Assembly: GCF_963082655.1 (NCBI RefSeq)
Contig: NC_081554.1
Coordinates: forward strand, 54,189,998 to 54,253,997
Direction: 5' to 3'
From: Stomoxys calcitrans
Lineage: Eukaryota > Arthropoda > Insecta > Diptera > Muscidae
Length of the DNA: 64,000 nucleotides
Positions 32,953-42,640 of this stretch are shown here, piece after piece. The translations under genes and the position numbers were made by a program. The stretch's first letter is position 1, and the number at the start of each line of letters is the position of its first letter. Under the pieces are notes generated by a model. That model had not been told where the DNA came from. It ran no database searches and was given only the letters and a program-made list of their open reading frames with translations.

Positions 32953-33525
32953 CAGCTCAACTGTAGGCGGTTCGTCTTGGCCCTTAGGGCTGCTTTTTGA
33001 TCTGTAGGTTTCACCACTGCTTATTACTTATTCGGTCCACTTTCACCCCTAGGATCTTCGGGTGATTTACTGTCGGAATTCTTTGTCCATCAACTGTGAC
33101 TTTAAGCTCCACTTAAAGCTGTGACTGTAAGCTCTTTCTTCCAGGTGGTGGTAGTAGTCTGATGATTTATCCTTTCGCACAGCTCAAAAATGGTATTCTT
33201 ACCTCAGCTTGTTTCTATTGAATATCCAGATCCAGGATCTCTGCAACTAAGGTGGGGGATCTCGGTCTGAGTCGAGAGGATCTGGTTGGGCAGTTGTTGT
33301 TGTTGTTGTTGTTGTAGCAGTGTGTTATACACTGGAGCGGCAGCCCTTGCCGATGAAGAACTCCATCGGGTCAATCCGGTGCGTACAACCGTCTTCCATG
33401 GGAGAGGGCAGTTAAAAAGGTGATGTGGGTATTGCGAGTACATCCTGCACTTTGGCATCAATCTTGCTGTTGCTGATATGTTGGTGTTGAGGCGGTTGCA
33501 TCTGCCAGATCGTAAATGAGCCAGA
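32953..33525 (-). pseudogene. LINE C-terminal region (jockey/I-type tail)
   Basis: The minus frame at 33560-33204 reads 'VVLAHLRSGRCNRLNT', 'AKCRMYSQYPHHLFNCPLP'-like zinc-knuckle sequence, then 'LLQQQQQQQLPNQ' where a CAA/CAG run sits at ~33293-33316. The 'LRSG-CNRLN ... C ... HLFNC' arrangement is the usual C-terminus of fly LINEs. The 33511-33525 edge is also the start of the ~0.5-kb tandem units. Confidence 0.7.
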
Positions 33526-35380
33526 ACTACTCTGTTTTTTTTTTTGCCAGGGGAAGTCAATTTCCTCTGGAGAAGTCTCCCCCTGTTCTTAATGCAGTCT
33601 TTGTTCGCAAATTTTGCATTGCGGATTAGGAACAGAAACGCTTTGGGTAGCCTGGCCCGCTACTGTGTTACGAGTTCAATTAAAAAAGTAGCACTTCTCG
33701 TCGATGAGAATCTAATAAACTTGAAATCGATTCGACTGTTTTCATTCTTCCTCTTCAAGGTGCATAAGTTTTTACAGAAAAGACCAGAAACCTTGGCAAA
33801 CCGCAAACCGAGGATGACATGGAATCAGTATTGGCCTCGAAATCCGAAAGAGAAATCTTCGCCGGAAGCCTCTACAGACTAGTCGCTGGTTTACAAGTGA
33901 AGGCGGGCTCAGCTAATGTTTGAATCTGAGTCGAGAGGATCTGGCTGGGCAGTTACACAGTTGATGTGTGTCTGCACTTTGGTATCAATCTTGCTGTTGC
34001 TCCTATGTTGGTGTTGAGGCGGCTGCATCTGCCAGATCGTAAATGAGCCAGAACTACTCTGTTTTTTTGCCAGGGAAAGTCAATTTCCTCAGGAGAAGTC
34101 TCCCCCTGTTCTTAAATGCAATCTTTTTTTCCCAAATTTTGCATTGCGGATTAGGAAAATAAACGCTTGGGTAGCCCGCTACTGTGTTACGAGTCCAATC
34201 AAGGGAGTCGCTTTTCTCGTTGATGAGAGACTAATGAACTTGAGATAGATTTGTCTGTCTTCGTTCTTCCTCTTCAAGGTGCGTATTTTTTTTGCAGAAA
34301 AGACCGGAAGACTCGACAAATCGCAGGCACGCGAGGATGACATGGAATCAGTATTGGCCTCGAAATCCGAAAGAGAAATTGTCGCTGGTTTACAAGTGGA
34401 GGAGTACTCAGCTAATGTTTGAGTCTGAGTCGAGAGGATCTGGCTGGGCAGTTAAACAGTTGATGTGTGTCTTGTGGACACATTCAGCACGTTGGCATCA
34501 ATCTTGCTGTTGCTGCTATGTTGGTGTTGAGGCGGCTGCATCTGATAAATCGTAAATGAGCCAGAACTACTCTGTTTTACCAGGGGAAGTCAATTTCATC
34601 TGGAGAAGTCTCCCCCTGTTCTTAAATGCAATCTTTTTTTTTCCCAAATTTTGCGGATTAGGAAAAGAAACGCTTGGGTAGCCTGGCCCGCTACTGTGTT
34701 ACGAGTCCAATTAAGGGAGTCGCTTTTCTCGTTGATGAGAGACTAATGAACTTGAGATAGATTTGTCTGTCTTCATTCTTCCTCTTCAAGGTGCATATGT
34801 TTTTTGCAAACCGCAGGCATGCGACGATGACATGGAATCAGTATAGGTCTCGAAATCCGAAAGAGAAGTCTTAGCCAGAAGCCTCTGCAGACTAATCCCT
34901 GGTTTACAAGTGGAGGCGGTCTCAGCTAATGTTTGAGTCTGAGTCAAGAGGATCTGGTTGGGTATTTAAACAGTTGATGTGTGTCTTGTGGACACATCCT
35001 GCACGTTGGCATCAATCTTGCTTTGTAGGAGTTTAAGCGGCTGCATCTGCCAAATCGTAAAGTCAAATGTCAATTTCCTCTGGAGAAGTCTCCCCTGTTC
35101 TTAAATGCAATCTTTTGTTCGCAAATTTTGCATTCCGGATTAGGAATAGAAACGCTTTGGATCTAATAAACTTGAAATCGATTCGACTGTTTTCATTCTT
35201 CCTCTTCAAGGTGCATAAGTTTTTACAGAAAAGACCAGAAACCTTGGCAAACCGCAAACCGAGGATGCCATGGAATCAGTATTGGCCTCGAAATCCGAAA
35301 GAGAAATCTTCGCCGGAAGCCTCGGCAGACTAGTCGCTGGTTTACTAGTGGAGGCGGGCTCACCTAATGTTTGAGGATTT
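33512..35380. repeat. Tandem array, ~505-527-bp units, ~3.6 copies
   Basis: Unit starts, marked by 'cgtaaatgagccagaac' or 'cgtaaagtc', lie at about 33512, 34039, 34552 and 35057. Each unit contains a SINE-1 tail ('gaagtctccccctgttctta' and 'caaattttgcattgcgg'), a segment 'cttcctcttcaaggtgca', 'tggaatcagtattggcctcg' and 'aaatccgaaagagaaat', and a LINE-tail piece ('gttggtgttgaggcggctgc'). Units carry different indels, so homogenisation is incomplete. Open frames inside repeat from unit to unit and look like by-products. Confidence 0.82.
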
Positions 35381-36545
35381 AGACAATAAGTTGTTGGCCA
35401 AATTTTAACTCTTCTCTAAGAGTCTTTGAAACAAAGAATAGTGGGTGGCCAACCAAAAACAAAGAAATCCATTCTCATAAATTTCAAGCTTAAGCTTGCG
35501 AAATTTTAGAAGCTTTTAAAACAAAATTACCATAGAAAAATCATTATCTCTAATCCATTAGAGACACCATTTGATTTCTCCCCCAATCTAAAAATACATA
35601 TTTTTGAAAATTTGCAACATAAAGGCATGGTGAAACTACATAGGTACGAATCAAATCTTCTTCGCAATGAAGTCACTCCTTGAACAATGATGGTTATTAT
35701 GAATCCATGGGTCATAATTTACATAACTGCGATATTTCAAATCAAATCGAAGTGTTTGGTTTTATTTTTTGATAAATGGCTTAATTCTTCTTTAGAAAAT
35801 ATATCGGCAACGTCAGACAAGTCCATGTAATTAATAGTGTCTCCATGTCGAATGACGAACAAGCCATCATGTCATAACAAAGGCCAACTTATAAAATAAC
35901 ACTTCTCTCACCCATATGACATACACACAGATCGGACATGGCTTATTCCCAGAGAGATACAATGTCAGTGTAGCTCATAATGCCATTTGAGATTTCAATA
36001 GCAGACAAATAAACAAAGCAACAAACATTTAAGCTTCCAATGCGAGACAACGAACGAAGACAACACAGAATTGTTATGCAAATAATATTAGGCTGTGGCC
36101 GTAAAACTACTGTATTTAGCAGCCAATACAAAGTGTGGCTGGTTGGACGAAGAGACGCACGGACGGACAGACGGAAACCTCCAAAAAGCCATTGACAAAA
36201 TAACCAATTCTCATACAATGGACACACTCACAAATAGCTAATTAATAATCGGTAAATAATTCAAACAAGCTATGAACAATAACAAATCAAACACACATAC
36301 ACTCACAACGCATATGAGGGTATGAGACATTGTCACCATGAGAAATATTTTTTGCAAAGAATTAAAAAACGCCCACATTGAATTTTGGGGGAATGGATTG
36401 AATTAATCGAATACAGGATTTGGCGTCGGTCACGAGATAGCCATAGACGTAGAAAAAGGAGTGGGGGGGGAGGTGGTTAATCGATTCAAATAATAATAAT
36501 AATATAAGTGGCAACCCGTCGACTCCTACTGCTTTGCCATCATGA
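35381..36545. other. Stretch without recognisable gene
   Basis: AT-rich sequence. A short CGGACGGACAGACGG run at ~36157-36171 and an AAT run near 36490 are the only simple features. A possible RTE-like LINE scrap ('ggcaacccgtcgactcctac') lies at ~36511. Confidence 0.45.
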
Positions 36546-36546
36546 C

Positions 36547-36605
36547 CTCAATATACCCACCACCGAAGGATGGTGGGTATAATCGAAATATCCATTTCCG
36601 AACAT
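36547..36605 (-). mobile_element. DINE class B terminus, separated from its body
   Basis: 'atacccaccaccgaaggatg' followed by 'tcgaaatatccatttccga' is the terminus seen at 49615 and 30393. Its expected continuation appears at ~37556 after the nested SINE insertions. Confidence 0.65.
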
Positions 36606-36880
36606 ATCTCTGGCTTTAATTTTTCATTTTCAAAGAAAATCTTCGATTATTGAGCTCGTCTCGAAAGAGAAACCAATAAAAATTGTGAAATTTAATGATC
36701 GTCGCCATAACAGGCAAAAAACTTGAAAATGAAAAAAATTGGCAGAGCCCGGCCGGGATTCGAACCTGGGCACACGTAGCAACAGCGAGAGCCGTTGCCG
36801 TTGTCTAGCGTTCGAAGCCATCAATACAACTTCCAACAGATGAACAGAATCATGTGTACCACGGAAATAGTGTAATTGTC
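36606..36880 (-). mobile_element. SINE family 2, best copy
   Basis: Read on minus: 'gaagttgtattgatggcttc', 'gaacgctagacaacggcaac', 'ggttcgaatcccggccgggc' (perfect B-box), 'tttttttcattttcaag', 'gttatggcgacgatcatt', and 'tttctctttcgagacgagct' to 'aatcgaagattttctttg'. The element at 10740-11070 shares this order. A third tail lies at 37446-37552. The head is not a functional tRNA gene, as no cloverleaf can be drawn. Confidence 0.62.
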
Positions 36881-36954
36881 GCAGAAAAAAGTCTGTCATT
36901 ACACAAAAACCCATGCATTGGGGGAAAAAAGTACAGCTAATCGACAGGGATGCC

Positions 36955-37262
36955 ACCGTAGCGCAGAGGTTAGCATGTCCGCCTATGACGCTGAACGCCT
37001 GGGCGAGACTATCAGAAAAAACAAAAAAAAATTTCAGCGGTGGTTTTCCCCTCCTAATGCTGGCAACATTTGTGAGGCATTATGCCATGTAAAACTTCTC
37101 TCCAAAGAGGTGTCGCACTGCGGCACGCCATTCGGACTCGGCTATAAAAAGGAGGCCCCTTATCATTGAGCTTAAACTTGAATCGGACTGCACTCATTGA
37201 TATGTGAGAAGTTTGCCCCTGTTCCTTAGTGAAATGTTCATGGGCAAAATTTGCAATTTGCA
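36955..37262 (+). mobile_element. SINE family 1 with a 10-bp B-box deletion
   Basis: 'caccgtagcgcagaggttag' continues to 'gctgaacgcctgggcgagac'; the 'ttcgaatcct' of the B-box is missing. The body and tail are otherwise close to the 4955 copy. Loss of the B-box should abolish internal pol III initiation, so the deletion probably arose after insertion. Confidence 0.85.
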
Positions 37263-37445
37263 TAATCGACAGGGTTGTCGAGTGTGGTTAGTGTGGTAAT
37301 TGTATCATAGACGCAATTAATACGATTCAAATACAACATACTAACGCACGGTCCTTGAAGCCATCACACCTAATATGGTTGAAAGTCTTCTAACCAAAGA
37401 CGAAACGCCTCCCATAGTAGCTGGGGTGTCTTGCTATCTCTAGCT

Positions 37446-37552
37446 TTCCTTTTCCATTTGCAAAGAAAATCTCCGATCAATGAGCTAGTCTCGAAAGAGA
37501 AACAATCGAAATTTGTGAAGTTTAATGATCTTCGCCCTAACAGGCAAAAAAA
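37446..37552 (-). mobile_element. SINE family 2, tail fragment
   Basis: 'tccatttgcaaagaaaatct', 'gagctagtctcgaaagagaa' and 'cgccctaacaggcaaaaa' duplicate the tail of 36606-36880. SINE family 1 lies between the two. Confidence 0.6.
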
Positions 37553-37555
37553 AAG

Positions 37556-37912
37556 ATATTATTGGTCGTCGTACAAATCTGAGAAGGTCTAAGTTTGGAT
37601 ATAGTTGCCATATAGACCGATCTCTCGATGTTGAGTCTTGGGCCCATATAAGGCACATTTATTATCCGATTTTTTTGAAACTTCGTACAGTAGGTTATGT
37701 TAGACCCCTCAACATCCTTCTGCCGATTTCAGTTCTTGAGTCAATAAAATCACGTTTATTACTCGAATTTCGCCGAAATTTGACACAGTGGACAGTGTTA
37801 GACTCTTCGACATTCTTGTTGAATATAGTTCTGATCGGTCTATATTTGGATATTGCTGTCATATACACTTACCGATCCACCGATTTAAGTTAGGCCCATA
37901 AAGGCTGCATTT
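37556..37912 (-). mobile_element. DINE class B body, interrupted
   Basis: Two monomers with 'gatatagttgccatatagac' and 'cacatttattatccgatttt'. The sequence stops at 'ggctgcatttgtata' and resumes after the next element at ~38782 ('gaatatggtggagatcgaac'), so another copy landed inside it. Confidence 0.7.
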
Positions 37913-38781
37913 GTATACGCTTCACCAAAGGAAGGGGGTATACTAATCTAGTCATTCCGTTTGTAACACCTTGAAGTATTGATCTAGGACCCCATAAGGT
38001 ATATATATTCTTGATCGTCTCGACGTTCTGGGTCGAACTAGCCATGTCCGTCCGTCCGTCTGTCGAAATCACGAAAGCGATCGAACAATTTTCTACAGAT
38101 ACTTAGTATTGATGTAGGTCATTGGAGATTGCAAATGAGCCATATCGGGCTAGACTGGATTTAGCTCCCATATAAGCCGATCCTCCGTTTTGACTTCTTG
38201 AGCCCCAGGAAGCCACAATTTTTGTCCGATTTGGCTGAAATTTTACACCTATTGTTCTGTTTCGACTTTCAACAACTGTGCCAAGCACGGTCCAAATCGG
38301 TCTATAACTTGATACAGCTCCCATATAAACCGATCTCCCGATTTGACTTCTTGAGCCCCTGGAAACCTTAATTTTACTCCGATTTGGCTGAAATTTTGCA
38401 CTTAGTGTTCTGTTATGACTTTCAACAACTGTGCCAAGCACGGTCCAAATCAGTCTATAACCTGATATAGCTCCCTTAAAAACCGATCTCCCCCTATTTC
38501 TTCTTGAGCCACTGGAGGCCACCTCAATTTTCATCCGATTTGGCTGACATTTTGCACATGGTGTTCTGTTACGACTTCCAATAACTGTGGTATGTACGGT
38601 CAAAATCGGTCAAGAACCTGATATAGTTCCCTATAAACCTATCTCCCGCTTTGGGTTCTTGAGCACCTGGAAGCAGCACTTTTTATCTATAACCAGATAT
38701 AGCTCGCATATTTTAGCAGACTCCATGGTAGTGGGTTGCCAAGATTCGGTCAGGCCGAACTTAGCACGCTTTTACTTGTTA
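37913..38781 (-). mobile_element. DINE class A element nested in class B
   Basis: The terminus is 'cttcaccaaaggaagggggt'. The tail core reads 'tatatattcttgatcgtctc' and 'ctagccatgtccgtccgtcc', then about four 153-bp monomers ('gatacagctcccatataaac'), ending 'aagattcggtcaggccgaac' and 'ttagcacgcttttacttgtt'. A minus frame of 166 codons (38603-38103) runs through three monomers as a 51-residue repeat. Confidence 0.8.
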
Positions 38782-38864
38782 ACATATGAATTTCGTGCAG
38801 TCAATTGTGTTGGACCCCTACATAGCCTTCCTGAATATGGTGGAGATCGAACCATTTTTAGATA

Positions 38865-39100
38865 TTGGGTTGCCCAAAAAGTAATTGCGGATTTTTCATA
38901 TAGTCGGCGTTGACAAATTTTTTCACAGCTTGTGACTTTGTAATTGCATTCTTTCATCTGTCAGTTATCAGCTGTTACTTTTAGCTTGCTTTAGAAAAAA
39001 AGTGTAAAAAAGTATATTTGATTAAAGTTCATTCTAAGTTTTATTAAAAATGCATTTACTTTCTTTTAAAAAATCCGCAATTACTTTTTGGGCAACCCAA
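38865..39100 (-). mobile_element. Mariner-like MITE, third copy
   Basis: 'TTGGGTTGCCCAAAAAG' starts it and 'GGGCAACCCAA' ends it, and the interior is the reverse complement of the other two copies. TA precedes it; the right side reads 'ataat', so the duplication is slightly blurred. It interrupts the class B DINE body. Confidence 0.85.
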
Positions 39101-39234
39101 ATAATTTCTGTGTATTCATATGTGATGAATTTTTCACCGTTTCATGGCGCAAGGTGGCGGAATACTTTCTGTCCCACGGATGAACTTTTAGAATGTTTTA
39201 AAATATTACTTGAAAATCAAGAAAGAAACATTAT

Positions 39235-39330
39235 TTGGTAATCCATCGGCTCCTACTGCCTTGTTATTATTCAGCAAGTTTGCAGCTATTTTGGCTTTAT
39301 TCTGTTTATACGGGATACCCCAGTACCATA
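39235..39330 (-). pseudogene. RTE-like LINE scrap
   Basis: Minus translation 'YKQNKAKIAANLLNNNKAVG' continuing 'ADGLPNN' matches the RT start of the LINEs at 6.4-8.9 and 21.2-24.7 kb ('LKNNKAAGADGLPA'). No more of that LINE is nearby. Confidence 0.6.
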
Positions 39331-39399
39331 GCCCATAGTTTAATTTTTTGGTAAAGTTTTTTATTCGATTCTTGTAGTTTGCTTGCATTTGCCCCATTC

Positions 39400-41640
39400 C
39401 ATACGTCTCTTCTATTATGGGCTATGGTCTTGTTGACTGTTTTCTTATTTCCTTGCAGATAACTTCCTTGTTCCAAGCGTTTGTGCAGACTGCTTGGGGA
39501 TGTCCCCTATATAAGCTGTTCATTGCGTTGGAGTGGATAGTTAAGGATAGGAGGGGGAAAGAGAGAGTGGTGTTTATTGACATTTTCTTTGAGTTTCTGG
39601 ATGTTGTAAGTAGCGCGAAAGATATCTACCGGAAGTCGATTCCACATGCAAACCGTCCTTGCGAAAAAAGAATTCTCTCGGTAATGCATGGTCCGATCAG
39701 CTGGCCAACGGATTACAAACCGGTGCGCTTTTATAGAAAATCTTGTTTTTCTGACAAACAATCTCAAGTCAGGAATCAGAAGACTGACTTCCGAAGAACA
39801 CACACCGTGGAAAAATCGATAGAACAGCTCCACACAACCCTCATTTTGACGATGTTCAAAGGAAACAAAAGAGTTGGATTCCCTACCAACTCCAATCAAC
39901 ACCAACTCGCCTCTGGACACGGTCAAGCAGCTGCAAAGATGATATTAAGAAGATCAGAGGGAGTGAATATTTCTTACACAGCTTAAGAAAGCCCAAGCAC
40001 TTGAATGCTTTCTTCGACACTTCGAATACATGTTTTGACCAACGAATATCATATTGAATCTTCATGCCCAGAACATCAAGAGCCTCTGACTGCTTGATAT
40101 ATACACCGTCGAGAGTTATTGACGATGGTAAAGTGTCAGTGAATCGTTTGTGGAAAAAAAAACAACACTGCCTCTTGCGTGCATTAAAATCTACTCTGTC
40201 CATTCAAACCCTCCCATAAATGGCCAGCAAATCCTGACAGAGTGTTTCCTCCATAATTCGCCTCCTGTCTTCAATCTCTCGAAGGCTAGAATAAAAATGA
40301 ATGACAGAGCTTGCTGTCATCAGCGAATGAGTAGATCGGATTCGAAGTCAGACCCAGTAGATCGTCAATGAAAATAAGAAAAAGAGAGGGAGAAAGGACA
40401 AAGCCTTGAGGTACTTCTGCGGTCAATCTATGATGAGAACCCATCTACCGCAACTCTCTTAGTGCGATCTATGAGAAAATGAGATATAAATCGAGCGAAG
40501 TTATTACCGATACCAAGAGCGCCAAGCTTTGAAAGGAGTGCACCATGGAGATATTCAGAGCCGCGACCTTAGTCTCACCAAACTGATGAATAGAGCGACT
40601 CCAACGTTCAGACAGCAATGCCATCAGGTCACCCGTGTAGTGATTTCTGTGGAACCCATATTGCCGGTCGCTAAGAAGACCATTGGACTCTTAGTAACTC
40701 ACAAGATGGTAATTGACCATGCTCTCCATAAACATGAAAAGCGCGGAGCATAAGGCTACAGGTCGGTAATTCGCAGGATTGATTGCCTCACCTTTCTTGG
40801 AGATAGGCTGCTCGTTCGCAATCTCCCCAACGCGCCGAGAAAACACCCGCACGGTAAGCAAGGTTGAAATGATTAGGACGAGTAAAGGACGAGCGAGCGT
40901 TGAAGAACAAACAAAAAACAAATATTGCCCATGAACATTCCACCAAGGAACAGGGACAAACTTCTCACATATCAATGAGTGCAGTCCGATTCAAGTTTAA
41001 GCTCAATGATAAGGGGTCTCTTTTTTATAGCCGAGTCCGAACGGCGTGCCGCAGAGAGACACCTTTTTGGAGGGAAGTTTTTACTTAGTACCTCACAAAT
41101 GTTGGCAGCATTAAGAGGGGAAAACCACCGCTGAAATTTTTTTCTGATGGTCCCGCCAGGAGTATGCGTTCAGGGTCATTGGCGGTCATGCTAGCCTCTG
41201 CGCTTCGGTGGCCTCGGAGAACACTTGCATAAAACAAGTGACGATATGCCATCCGGGCCCGGAAATTTATTTACTTCGAGGGAAACCTTTTGACTTCACG
41301 TGTTCGAAAATCTAGGTACGTTTTCAATAACGGGGTGTGGTTGATCGCTTTCCGGCAGGTAAGAATGTCCGCAAACATGTCAGCCAGCATGTTAGCTTTA
41401 TCAACCGGGTCAGTGAATATCTGAACGTCATTAATGAGAGTCGGGATAGCCGATGAATTGCTCTTTACCTTTTTCACAAACGACCAAATGCTTTTACTTC
41501 CCCTTGGAGAAGCAAGAATTTGGCACGAAGACATGCAGAAACTTTTCGCGCCCAAGTATTCAGGCACACAAATCCTTTCCTCTTCGAAGGATCCGAGAAT
41601 CCCATTAATAAAAAAGCCATGATAAGTCCCCTACTTGCGG
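39400..41640 (-). pseudogene. CR1/jockey-like LINE ORF2 relic
   Basis: The minus-strand order is consistent: 'ASPRGSKSIWSFVKKVKSNS' (~41540-41480); 'PINPANYRPVALCSALFMFM'-like RT sequence (~40800-40730); the catalytic 'IYSFADDSKLCHSF' (~40340-40295); then 'DVLGMKIQYDIRWSKHVFEV' (~40070-40010), 'SKKAFKCLGFLKLCKKYSL', 'LLDRVQRRVG', and the C-terminal 'ARTVCMWNRLPVDIFRATYN' (~39670-39610). Frames change about ten times. A SINE (40925-41215) lies inside. FADD is intact, so decay was by frameshift rather than active-site loss. Confidence 0.8.
40925..41215 (-). mobile_element. SINE family 1 inside the CR1-like LINE
   Basis: Reverse copy: 'ttgcccatgaacattccacc', 'cacatatcaatgagtgcagt', 'gccgagtccgaacggcgtgc' and 'tgcgcttcggtggcc'. 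The B-box is damaged ('ggagtatgcg' in its place). Confidence 0.82.
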
Positions 41641-42640
41641 AGTTACACTGGTCACAATCTTCCTAATCGAGTGCCTGCCTGAATGCAGATTGCAGCCAAT
41701 CTCCCCAGCGCCAAGTCCCCCTTCCTCCACCCCCTAAAAAAAATTCAATCCCCAGGCACTGATTTCAACCTTACCGAGCGTAAAACGAAAAATCCCCATT
41801 TCATATACACAACAATCAGACAAAACAAATGGAAACCAGTCAAAACAAAATATCAAATGTCTTTCGTCTTCCTAACCCCAAGCGTATCTCAGATCCATTC
41901 AATACGCTTGTGATTGGAACGAAATCTTTAAAGAAATCAATGAATGAATGAATATGACCACCGTAGATCACATTTGAATTTCAATATCTCCATAGCGCAT
42001 ATATTTTAAATAAAATGTGTGATTACTAAAATTCAAAAATTCACTCACAACAAGATGTCAATGGAACACTCAATGATTTTTTGTAAAACTTTATAAAAAA
42101 TTACCATAAGAATTGGCCAATTGTAAGGTGATAAGTCAAATAGCCCCCAGCCCTATTTTGGTTCATCAAAAGATTTGTTGTGGCATAAACTCCATTAATT
42201 AAAATGTGATGAGAGTATGTTGTACATGTTTGGATACAAATCGTAGCTAAATTTAGATGTATAAACTCATATAAGATTAGCATATGAATGCACAATTTGT
42301 GTAATAATGATTTATGGCATGTTCTTAGGTGTAATACTAGGCATAACTCATGAATTACAAACGTGTGCTTAAAAAAGTTCCTCAATAAATACTGAAAACT
42401 TTTAACAAAGCCTTTAAAAACTGGTAACTTAAAGTTCATGACCTCCGCAAATATATGAGGATCACGATCTAGGTCAGGTAAGTTTAAGCGATACACGACA
42501 GGCAACCGCTGTAATCAATCGCTACACTCGGAGCTCACTGGTCCTTAGGGTATGTCCTAGAAAGAAGTAAAATAAGAGTGAGAATGGAGACGAATGTCGT
42601 AAGAAAAAGATAAACGAAAAGCCGGCTTAGAGGTCGAAAG
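41641..42640. other. Stretch without recognisable gene
   Basis: AT-rich. The minus frame at 42505-42101 (134 codons) has scattered hydrophobic residues and no motif that I recognise. I call nothing here. Confidence 0.45.

Noticed and set aside
36750..36840. tRNA gene on the minus strand
   Set aside because: 'GGTTCGAATCCC' is tRNA-like, but there is no acceptor stem or anticodon arm, and the sequence recurs at 10.85 kb with shared flanks.
39417..39986. Plus-strand 189-codon open frame
   Set aside because: It is antisense to the CR1-like LINE, whose minus-strand C-terminal motifs ('ARTVCMWNRLPVD') lie in the same bases.
42101..42505. 134-codon minus frame as a gene
   Set aside because: AT-rich low-information sequence without motif. 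Frames of this length arise by chance in this window.
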